Shown: positions 1 through 5,917 of the stretch, piece after piece
How positions within the stretch are numbered: the stretch's first letter is position 1
How the letters are laid out: every line of letters starts with the position of its first letter
NCBI GenBank assembly: GCA_014380545.1
Contig: JACMJP010000487.1
Location: 1-5,917, forward strand
Source of the DNA: Chitinophagales bacterium
GTDB lineage: Bacteria > Bacteroidota > Bacteroidia > Chitinophagales > BACL12
DNA: 5,917 bases
Direction of reading: 5' to 3'
Made by a program: the position numbers and the translations under genes
The notes under the pieces: model-generated
The model's database searches: none
What the model was told of the DNA's origin: nothing
The model's input: the letters and a program-made list of their open reading frames with translations, nothing else

Positions 1-249
1 AATATTTATCTCATCAATTTCATTATTATCACAAATTCCTATTTTCCAGCAAATGGCTTCCTGTTTTATGATTGGAGCAAGAAGATCTCTTTGTTCCTCT
101 GTTAATTGTTTTGAATCATTGAGACCGGGATGATAGAATTTTTTTGGTAGTATAACTGAAGCAGCAACAACAGGACCTGCAAGACACCCTCTGCCTGCTT
201 CATCGCAACCTCCTTCAAGTAAAATATTTTGATAATATGGTTGCAACAT
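1..249 (-). CDS. rnhB: Ribonuclease HII, N-terminal part (cut by the window edge)
   Basis: RNase HII cleaves the RNA strand of RNA-DNA hybrids and starts removal of single ribonucleotides misincorporated into DNA; it is cytoplasmic. The minus-strand frame from the ATG at 249 stays open to position 1 (83 codons). Residues 13-26 read GGCDEAGRGCLAGP: D16 and E17 are the first two of the four acidic catalytic residues, and GRG (19-21) is the motif that contacts the 2'-hydroxyl. LNDSKQL follows at 43-49 and EIDEINI at 77-83, both typical of the family. The other two catalytic aspartates lie beyond the window; the family is usually about 200 residues, so roughly 60% is missing. Cys22 in place of the usual Pro is, from memory, normal in Bacteroidota. 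The start is well fixed: an in-frame stop at 286-288 lies upstream with no other ATG between. The gene is divergent from the ABC operon. Confidence 0.95.
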   Translation of the reverse strand, partial: MLQPYYQNILLEGGCDEAGRGCLAGPVVAASVILPKKFYHPGLNDSKQLTEEQRDLLAPIIKQEAICWKIGICDNNEIDEINI

Positions 250-439
250 CTGGAAAATCTCGAATATGGAACAAAAAATATGGAATTACAAATGAATAAA
301 AAATATATCACAAAGAACAATTTTATTAATTCAATCTTTCCACATTCAGTTATTAATATTTTCATTTCAATCCTGAATGTTCAATATTCTTTGCTCAATA
401 TTCTTTATTCCCTTAGTTTTACCACAAACTTATCAGAAC
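250..439. repeat. Divergent intergenic region with 14-bp-spaced (2 x 7) degenerate repeats
   Basis: This AT-rich stretch lies between the divergent rnhB and ABC ATPase genes and should hold both promoters. Two blocks show a 14-bp period. At the left, AATATGGAA occurs at 263-271 and again at 277-285. At the right, three consecutive 14-mers begin TCAAT at 367, 381 and 395, and the 12-mer TCAATATTCTTT is exact at 381-392 and 395-406. Each 14-mer divides into two heptamers (for example CAATATT + CTTTGCT, CAATATT + CTTTATT). The middle part (about 291-360) is too degenerate to call. No clean Bacteroidota -7/-33 promoter (TAnnTTTG with upstream TTTG or TTG) could be fixed on either strand, and no protein-coding potential is visible. 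Confidence 0.55.
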
Positions 440-1327
440 TTGGATATCGTATTATCAACAGAAGTATTAACCAAACATTATGGCGTAATAAAAGCTGTTA
501 ATAGTTTGAAGTTAAATATCCCGAAGCAAACAGTATTCGGATTATTGGGTCCTAACGGAAGCGGCAAAACTACTACCCTCGGAATGGTACTCGGCATTAT
601 TCATCCTACAACCGGAAGTTTTTCCTGGTTTAATAACGGATCAAATGATATTAACAGAAAACGCATAGGTTCTATACTTGAACATCCTATTTTTTATCCG
701 TATTTAAGCGGGGAACAAAATTTAAAAATTGCTGCAAAAATTAAAGATGTAAATGAAAAAGATATTGAAAGAGTCTTGAACATTGTTGAATTATATGATC
801 GCAGAAAAAGTGCTGCAAAGACATATTCTCTTGGCATGAAACAACGCCTTTCTCTTGGTGCTGCATTATTGGGAGACCCCGAAGTGCTGGTTTTAGATGA
901 GCCTACAAATGGTTTGGATCCGCAGGGAATTGCAGAAGTGCGGGGATTAATAAATAAAGTTGCACAAACAGGAAAAACAATAATTCTTGCAAGTCATTTA
1001 TTGGATGAAGTGGAAAAAGTTTGCAGCCATGTTGCTGTAATTAAAAATGGAAATTTACTTGCCGAAGGAAGTGTTGCGGAAATTATTAAAGGAGATAAAC
1101 AAATTGAAATAGGTGGAAGCGATCTTCAAAAAATAATATCGCTCCTGAGTACATTTAACGGCGTAAAAAATATTGTGCAGGATAAAGAAATTTTATTAAT
1201 TACCGTTCATGATGACATACTTCCTTCTGTAATAAATAAGTATTTATTGGAGAATAGTATTTCTGTAGAACACATAACTGTTCGTAAAAAAAGATTAGAA
1301 GAACAATTCCTCGAAATTACAGCCTGA
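440..1327 (+). CDS. ABC transporter ATP-binding protein (ABC-2 / BcrA-like exporter ATPase)
   Basis: This is the cytoplasmic nucleotide-binding subunit of an ABC exporter. With the proposed TTG start it has 295 residues: Walker A GPNGSGKT (37-44), signature SLGMKQ (130-135), Walker B LVLDEP (150-155, D153 and E154), D-loop GLDP (158-161) and H-loop His186, so all catalytic elements are present. The Q-loop position carries Glu81 (ILEHPIFYP) in place of Gln, as in lantibiotic-immunity and bacitracin-type transporters. About 100 C-terminal residues follow the core and end in LEEQFLEITA, usual for this group. The same frame has an ATG at 377, but that adds a 21-residue hydrophobic stretch read from the upstream repeats, which is implausible on a cytosolic ATPase; starting at 440 gives a family-like N-terminus (LDIVLSTEVLTKHYG). 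No ribosome-binding site settles the choice. The permease gene follows after 5 nt, so the two are almost certainly co-transcribed. The substrate cannot be read from the sequence. Confidence 0.93.
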   Translation: MDIVLSTEVLTKHYGVIKAVNSLKLNIPKQTVFGLLGPNGSGKTTTLGMVLGIIHPTTGSFSWFNNGSNDINRKRIGSILEHPIFYPYLSGEQNLKIAAKIKDVNEKDIERVLNIVELYDRRKSAAKTYSLGMKQRLSLGAALLGDPEVLVLDEPTNGLDPQGIAEVRGLINKVAQTGKTIILASHLLDEVEKVCSHVAVIKNGNLLAEGSVAEIIKGDKQIEIGGSDLQKIISLLSTFNGVKNIVQDKEILLITVHDDILPSVINKYLLENSISVEHITVRKKRLEEQFLEITA

Positions 1328-1332
1328 AATTT

Positions 1333-2118
1333 ATGATGAAATTATTAAATATAGAGTTAAAGAAATTACTTCCATACAGAGCATTTAAGATTATGCTGCT
1401 CATCTTTGTAATATCGCTTGCCGGGACTGTTATTGTTGGTAAGCAACTCAATAAAGTAAGCGATATGATCCCGGGTGAACAAGTGAATACTTTAGGTTTT
1501 CCAAATGTGTGGAATTTTTATTTATATACCTGTTTATTTTTTAATATCATTCTTGCTTTATTAGTAATATTTGTCGTGAGCAATGAATATACGTATCGGA
1601 CCATCCGGCAAAATATCATTGATGGAATGACCCGCAATGATATTGTTACAGGTAAAATTCTGCTCATATTTCTTTTGAGCGTACTTTCAACTCTAACGGT
1701 TTATATAACCGGAATTATTGCAGGCATGATGTATTCAAGCTCCTGGGAGTTTGCAGATATTTTTGAACGCAATTCATTATTATTTGGGTATTTTTTGCAA
1801 ACCCTTTGTATCCTCGCAATGGCTTATTTATTTGCAACCATTTTTAAAAGATCGGGAATAGCAACTATTGCATTTATTTTATTTATATTTCCAATTGATG
1901 TATTAATTAATCAGGCAATATTCAAAGGAGATATTAATGACTACATGCCGGTGAGTAATATGTTCCGTAAAATAATTGAAGCTCCTTATAATGCGTTACT
2001 CCGCAGTGATGCTGCAGTACAAACAGAGCCTGGAATTCTATCAATTTGCGTTACAGTATTTTATATTCTTTTCTTTTTTGGTGCAGGATGGTATATTACC
2101 AAAAAAAGAGATTTATAA
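1333..2118 (+). CDS. ABC-2-type transporter permease subunit
   Basis: This 261-residue integral inner-membrane protein is the probable partner of the ATPase encoded 5 nt upstream. Six hydrophobic segments can be read at about residues 18-36, 62-83, 109-133, 149-171, 174-194 and 235-255, which is the ABC-2 permease topology; the charged N-terminus (KLLNIELKKLL) is also typical. The cytoplasmic loop after the second segment contains NEYTYRTIRQNIIDGMTR (84-101), resembling the conserved NE-x-x-YRT-x-RQ-x-x-x-DG motif of Bacteroidota ABC-2 permeases, in the region thought to couple to the ATPase. The extracytoplasmic loop between segments 1 and 2 is short, so there is no large periplasmic domain of the MacB or BceB kind. 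A second ATG lies at 1336, and either could be the start. One ATPase plus one permease suggests a transporter with two copies of each. The gene ends convergently, overlapping the stop of the next gene by 6 bp. Confidence 0.9.
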   Translation: MMKLLNIELKKLLPYRAFKIMLLIFVISLAGTVIVGKQLNKVSDMIPGEQVNTLGFPNVWNFYLYTCLFFNIILALLVIFVVSNEYTYRTIRQNIIDGMTRNDIVTGKILLIFLLSVLSTLTVYITGIIAGMMYSSSWEFADIFERNSLLFGYFLQTLCILAMAYLFATIFKRSGIATIAFILFIFPIDVLINQAIFKGDINDYMPVSNMFRKIIEAPYNALLRSDAAVQTEPGILSICVTVFYILFFFGAGWYITKKRDL

Positions 2119-3594
2119 TTCAGCCTTGTCTTCAGTATCCTGTGGGTTTTCAGATATCGTTTCTTCAAATTTTTGAACAAGCCATTGTTTGTTAGCAATA
2201 AAATTATTTTTCTGCACATCATCAAACATTTTTGTTAGTGATGCATTAATCGACTCCGGTTTTAAATGTGCACTTTCATATTTTAACTTGAATAAACGAA
2301 TAGTATAGGTAAATAAGTTTTTGTATAATAACTTTTGATTTTTACTTAATAACTTTTCCCGCAACAAATAAATTTTTACTGTATCTCTCAAAGAATATAA
2401 TGCATCATCGTTTTCTTTATCAAAATAAATTTTGAGCAAAATACTTCTTGCATCTAAATAATAATTCGGGTCAGTAAAATGGATCTTATTTAATAATTGC
2501 ATAGCACGGTCGTATTTTCCGCTCTCATAATGCAACGCAGCAAGGTTATATTGATAGGCATTATCACTTTCGTCAGGTGCCAGTTTTTTATAGTATTGAT
2601 GAATAAAATCTTCCGTCCACTCAAATTCTTTTAACCTCAAGCCCACTGTTACAATATTCTTATACGTCCATTGCGGAAGATATAATCCTTCGTAAGCAAG
2701 ATTGGTTTTCAGCATGAGTTTAAATATTTCAAATAATTCAAACAGGAATTCCTGTTTTCCTTCATTAATTCTTTTTACACAATAATTCTGAATATAATTA
2801 CAAATTTCTTTGCCATCTTCAAATTGTATTTTATGTAAGTGTTCTTTTAATTTTTTTAAATATCCTTCGTACCAGCCGTTATCATCTAAATTTTGCAAGC
2901 CTTTATAAATAGGATAATATAAACTAACAAAAGGATGTTCTGCATAATCCGGTAAATATTCTTTTAATACAAGTTGAAATCTATTATGTTGCTTTAGGTC
3001 ATGTTCATAATTTAAAACATTGCTGCGGTTTAATAATTCGCACCACATTTTTAATTGGGAGCAAACAAAAAAAAGATCTAATTGTTTCTGACTATTTAAA
3101 ATAAAAGTATTGTTTGTTTTCCTTGTTCGCTGAAAATGATATTGGTCAGCAAGTAAATTCAATTTGTAATTTCCGTAAAAATCTGCTGTTGTTTCTTTAT
3201 CGCTATCAGTAAGTTTTTTCTTTTTATTTAAAAATCCGCCAACATTATTTCTTACACCTGCACTTATAAAACTTTGCATCAAAGCAATATCTCTTAATTC
3301 ATGATCTGTTTCCAATTGTACATTCACTAAATATTTTTCACCAAGCTTATATAAATCACTCAATAAATTATTTAATATTAGTTCATTAAATGTTTCATTA
3401 TCGAAAACATATTCAAAAGCCTTTCTTTTTTCCCAGTCAGCATCATCAGCCTGGTGGTTTTTCTCAACATAGTCAAACAGTTTTTTCAATTTTTTTCTTT
3501 TATTAAAAAACGGACTATCAACCACATCTTTGAACCGTAGCCTTTCCGGGGTTTTTAACTGGTTATATAATATCAGTAGTTTAGGTAGCGCCAT
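2113..3594 (-). CDS. Conserved hypothetical helical protein with a TPR-like unit
   Basis: I do not recognise a named family. The 493-residue product has no signal peptide or membrane segment, so it is probably cytoplasmic. It is rich in Leu, Lys, Asn, Tyr and Phe and reads as almost entirely alpha-helical. One stretch, about residues 345-378, fits the tetratricopeptide consensus: L351, A352, Y356, G359, Y361, A364, L368 and P376 fall at positions 7, 8, 12, 15, 17, 20, 24 and 32. The flanking helices (about 280-340 and 380-440) could be diverged repeats of the same kind. The N-terminus has DSPFFNKRKKLKKLFDYV (26-43), a pattern I associate with uncharacterised Bacteroidota proteins of about 500 residues. 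TPR solenoids usually mediate protein contacts, but no partner is indicated here. The ATG at 3594 gives the whole frame. The gene has its own upstream region, divergent from the secreted-protein gene, and its stop overlaps the permease gene. Confidence 0.8.
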   Translation of the reverse strand: MALPKLLILYNQLKTPERLRFKDVVDSPFFNKRKKLKKLFDYVEKNHQADDADWEKRKAFEYVFDNETFNELILNNLLSDLYKLGEKYLVNVQLETDHELRDIALMQSFISAGVRNNVGGFLNKKKKLTDSDKETTADFYGNYKLNLLADQYHFQRTRKTNNTFILNSQKQLDLFFVCSQLKMWCELLNRSNVLNYEHDLKQHNRFQLVLKEYLPDYAEHPFVSLYYPIYKGLQNLDDNGWYEGYLKKLKEHLHKIQFEDGKEICNYIQNYCVKRINEGKQEFLFELFEIFKLMLKTNLAYEGLYLPQWTYKNIVTVGLRLKEFEWTEDFIHQYYKKLAPDESDNAYQYNLAALHYESGKYDRAMQLLNKIHFTDPNYYLDARSILLKIYFDKENDDALYSLRDTVKIYLLREKLLSKNQKLLYKNLFTYTIRLFKLKYESAHLKPESINASLTKMFDDVQKNNFIANKQWLVQKFEETISENPQDTEDKAEL

Positions 3595-3779
3595 GTTACT
3601 TGTTGGAAAATGTAATCTATTATTTTGAATTTCGAAGTAAAGTTAAATAATTGATTTGCAATATTGTGCCACCTTGATATCAAAATTTTGTAATCTATAG
3701 AATGCCAAATATGTTATTGCTGAATTTATGGTACTTGCTGAATTTTGTGAGATTGAATAAAACACTTTAAATTTATATT
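3595..3779. promoter_or_regulatory. Divergent intergenic region with direct repeats
   Basis: This 185-bp AT-rich gap separates the start of the helical protein gene (minus) from that of the secreted protein gene (plus), so it must contain two outward promoters. TTGCTGAATTT is repeated exactly at 3717-3727 and 3735-3745, 18 bp apart and 35-63 bp upstream of the plus-strand ATG, where a promoter or regulator site would lie. A second exact repeat, TGTAATCTAT, occurs at 3611-3620 and 3689-3698. A short palindrome CAATATTG is at 3659-3666. I could not fix a convincing TAnnTTTG -7 element on either strand. The leader just before the plus-strand ATG is A/T-only with no Shine-Dalgarno sequence, as is usual in Bacteroidota. 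Confidence 0.45.
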
Positions 3780-5917
3780 ATGAAAAACCTGTACATTCTT
3801 TTCTTTCTCTTTCTCCTTGTTTCACAAGCGGCTTCTAGCCAAAACTGGTCTTATGTAAATACCGATGAGTATTTTGCTGATGCAAATGATGTAATTGAAG
3901 ATGCTGATGGAAATATTCTTGTTTGCGGCGGTGGAGGTAGCTGGCCTTTTACTTCCGGGGGTGATGTAAGAATCACTAAGCTTGACGCATCCGGCAACCT
4001 GCTTTGGGAATATGAATTCACAAGCCCCGCAACAATTGGTGCAATCACAGCTAATGATATTGCTGTTGCCGATGGTGGATATGTTGTATTCTGTAGCGGA
4101 TATGAAAAACCGCTTATTATAAAATTATCTTCAGCGGGGTCACTTGAGTGGACCTCAGAAAGCTGGTGTAGTTCTTTGGCAGGTGCTTCTTTATCAAAAG
4201 CATACGGAATGGTAGCGTCTGACGGAAGCATCACTATGGCTGGGCAAGATGGATTTTATACAACTTTTAATATTTATAAAGTTGCTGCTGATGGTTCTTT
4301 GGTGGATGAATTAAGCCACTCGATGGGTTCTTTTTTCGGATGGAATATTATAGAAACATGGGAAGGAATAGGTACTTCAGATGACGGACTTGCAGTGTGT
4401 GGCGGAATATATGTTGGCGGTGTATTTTGTCCTTTCGTATGGAAATTTGACAGTGACGGGAATGAAGAATGGCGCTCGGACCTGACTGATTATGAAGGTA
4501 ATGACGGCTATGGAATAACACAAACTTCTGATGGTGGTTATGCAGTAGCTGCTGCAAATCCATTTGGTCCTCAATCAACCCTTATTAAAACAGATAATTC
4601 AGGTGTTGCATCCTGGGGTGTATCTTATGCAGCAACTTCAGCCAGTCATATTCCTTATGCAGCAGATGTTGCTGAACGTACTGACGGAACTTATGCCCTG
4701 GCCGTAAATAATTATGATAATACAGCTACCTATTTCGGTTTTGCTGATGTAATTTTTACTGATGGTTCCGGTGCAGAAACAAGCAGAATAACTGTTGCAG
4801 GTGGAGAAGAAACGACGCAGATCACCAGCATCAATGCCATGTCTGATGGTGGTTTCGCCTTTTGCGGAAGTTTTGGAATGGATGATTACATGGCTGGAGC
4901 ATGGGATTCAAGATATTATGCACAAAGGTCTGGTTCAGATGGTAGCCTGCCTGCATGTATTTATAACTGTGTTTGGCCGGGTGATGCTGACAATAGCGGA
5001 ACCGCAAACACTGATGATATTCTTGCAATTGGTTTAGGGTCAGGAAGCACAGGCGCAGCAAGAACAGATATGAGTACAGGATGGTATGCACATGCTGCTG
5101 ATGCATGGGCAACAACTTTACCTGACGGAACAAATCATAAATACACTGACTGTAATGGAGACGGAACAATTAATGATGATGACACTGCTGCAGTTTCAGC
5201 AAATTATTCAAACGAGCATGTTGTGGTTTCATTAAAAACAGAAGCCGGTGAAATTCCTTTAACTACAATTATTCCTGTTGAAGGATTAGTGATCGGTTAT
5301 AATGAATTACCAATTCATTTAGGTGATGCAATAAATAGTATTGATGCAATTTATGGCTTACGTTTTACTACGCAAATTGAATGTGAAGATGTTGATGGTG
5401 CATCCATAAAAGTAAAATTCAATGATTCATGGTTCGGAAATGCATCTGATAATTTACAATTCAATAAAAACTTTGCTGATGATAAAAATGCTGATGCCGC
5501 TTTGGTTAGAAAAGATTTAATGAATGCAGAAGGAAATGGAGAAATAGGAACATTAAGTTTTGTATTGGTTGATAACATTGCCGGAAAAACAGAAACAGAG
5601 CTTACGATTAATTTTAATGATATCAGAGCAATTGATGTTGATATGAATGATCTTGATGTTTACGGAGTAAGTGCAACAACAACAGTTGTAGCTATACAAA
5701 ATGAAAGTTTAGATAATATAATTACAATTTATCCGAATCCTGCAACTGAAGATTATATCACATTCGATAGCCAGGCAGTGAATATAGTATCTGCAATTTC
5801 TATGTATGACTTAACGGGAAAATTATTAAAAGAATTTTCTAATACTGAAATACAATCTGGAAAATTATTAGTTGGTGGTTTTGCAAATGGTACTTATCAA
5901 TTAAAGATAAAAACTGA
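3780..5917 (+). CDS. Secreted T9SS substrate: propeller repeats, dockerin-like and cohesin-like modules, C-terminal sorting domain (3' end cut)
   Basis: The frame from the ATG at 3780 is open to the window end: 712 codons with no stop. Residues 1-20 are a Sec signal peptide (hydrophobic core YILFFLFLLV, probable cleavage before Gln21). Residues 30-398 hold seven degenerate repeats of about 50 residues, each with a DGG(Y/F)-like turn (D43, D98, D148, D202, D251, D302, D356) followed by a K-L-D-x-x-G-N-x-x-W-like strand (W76, W124, W231, W279 in the best copies), suggesting a seven-bladed beta-propeller. Residues 399-480 are dockerin-like, with Ca loops D402-D413 and D457-D468. Residues about 503-637 resemble a cohesin-type beta-sandwich (PIHLGDA, YGLRFT, FNDSWFG). 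From about 639 a T9SS type A sorting domain begins: IYPNPATEDYI, MYDLTGKLLKE, GTYQLKI. The protein should pass the inner membrane by Sec and be exported, and possibly anchored, by T9SS. Probably only the last 5-15 residues are missing. No enzymatic motif is seen, so an adhesive or structural role is inference. The gene stands alone after a divergent promoter region. Confidence 0.92.
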   Translation, partial: MKNLYILFFLFLLVSQAASSQNWSYVNTDEYFADANDVIEDADGNILVCGGGGSWPFTSGGDVRITKLDASGNLLWEYEFTSPATIGAITANDIAVADGGYVVFCSGYEKPLIIKLSSAGSLEWTSESWCSSLAGASLSKAYGMVASDGSITMAGQDGFYTTFNIYKVAADGSLVDELSHSMGSFFGWNIIETWEGIGTSDDGLAVCGGIYVGGVFCPFVWKFDSDGNEEWRSDLTDYEGNDGYGITQTSDGGYAVAAANPFGPQSTLIKTDNSGVASWGVSYAATSASHIPYAADVAERTDGTYALAVNNYDNTATYFGFADVIFTDGSGAETSRITVAGGEETTQITSINAMSDGGFAFCGSFGMDDYMAGAWDSRYYAQRSGSDGSLPACIYNCVWPGDADNSGTANTDDILAIGLGSGSTGAARTDMSTGWYAHAADAWATTLPDGTNHKYTDCNGDGTINDDDTAAVSANYSNEHVVVSLKTEAGEIPLTTIIPVEGLVIGYNELPIHLGDAINSIDAIYGLRFTTQIECEDVDGASIKVKFNDSWFGNASDNLQFNKNFADDKNADAALVRKDLMNAEGNGEIGTLSFVLVDNIAGKTETELTINFNDIRAIDVDMNDLDVYGVSATTTVVAIQNESLDNIITIYPNPATEDYITFDSQAVNIVSAISMYDLTGKLLKEFSNTEIQSGKLLVGGFANGTYQLKIKT

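Noticed and set aside
280..320. Possible TAnnTTTG-type promoter for rnhB on the minus strand
   Set aside because: Only near matches (TATTCATTTG, TATTTTTTG) with wrong internal spacing are present; in such AT-rich DNA these are expected by chance.
384..393. Possible -7 element (TATTCTTTG) before the ABC operon
   Set aside because: It has one base too many between TA and TTTG, and it is part of the repeated 14-mers, so it is not independent evidence of a promoter.
102..501. A minus-strand frame (102-365) and a plus-strand frame (229-501)
   Set aside because: The first is a shifted frame over rnhB. The second runs through the repeat tract into the ABC ATPase in the wrong frame. Neither resembles a protein.
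1976..2176. Plus-strand 66-codon frame across the permease end
   Set aside because: Out of frame with the permease and running into the antisense of the next gene; no motif.
3851..4234. Minus-strand open frame of 127 codons
   Set aside because: It lies wholly inside the secreted-protein gene on the other strand, shows no family motifs, and the plus-strand frame has a signal peptide, repeats and known domains.
4348..4578. Two overlapping minus-strand open frames (76 and 65 codons)
   Set aside because: Antisense to propeller repeats 4-6 of the secreted protein; the His- and Gln-rich translation is typical of a shadow frame.
4795..5169. Plus-strand 80-codon frame and minus-strand 112-codon frame
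   Set aside because: Both are out of frame with the dockerin-containing gene that covers the same bases, and neither has recognisable domains.
5351..5578. Minus-strand open frame of 75 codons
   Set aside because: Antisense to the cohesin-like module; no independent coding signal.

Overview
The window looks like chromosomal DNA of a member of the Bacteroidota (Bacteroidetes). It is AT-rich, its genes lack Shine-Dalgarno sequences and have A/T-rich leaders, its RNase HII has a Bacteroidota-like N-terminus (GCDEAGRGCLAGP), and its last gene carries a C-terminal type IX secretion (T9SS) sorting domain. I cannot place it below phylum level. A free-living, T9SS-bearing lineage (Chitinophagia, Saprospiria, Flavobacteriia or Cytophagia type) fits best.

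Layout: (1) 1-249, minus strand: the N-terminal 83 codons of ribonuclease HII (rnhB), cut by the left edge. (2) 250-439: a divergent intergenic region with short repeats spaced exactly 14 bp apart. (3) 440-2118, plus strand: a two-gene operon, an ABC-transporter ATPase followed 5 nt later by an ABC-2-type permease; together they could form a complete exporter. (4) 2113-3594, minus strand: a 493-residue, helix-rich protein of unknown function with one recognisable TPR unit. Its stop codon overlaps the end of the permease gene. (5) 3595-3779: a second divergent intergenic region, with an 11-bp direct repeat. (6) 3780 to the right edge, plus strand: a large secreted protein, open at the edge and probably lacking only its last few residues. 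In order it has a signal peptide, seven degenerate repeats of about 50 residues (probably a seven-bladed beta-propeller), a dockerin-like Ca-binding module with two widely spaced loops, a cohesin-like beta-sandwich and a T9SS type A sorting domain.

How the genes relate: only the ABC pair is clearly a functional unit. RNase HII is housekeeping, and the helical protein and the secreted propeller protein are transcribed apart from the others. The most interesting object is the secreted protein, which is easy to miss because its reading frame runs off the window and several antisense frames overlie it. There is no sign of an insertion sequence, CRISPR array, tRNA, rRNA or integrated element.
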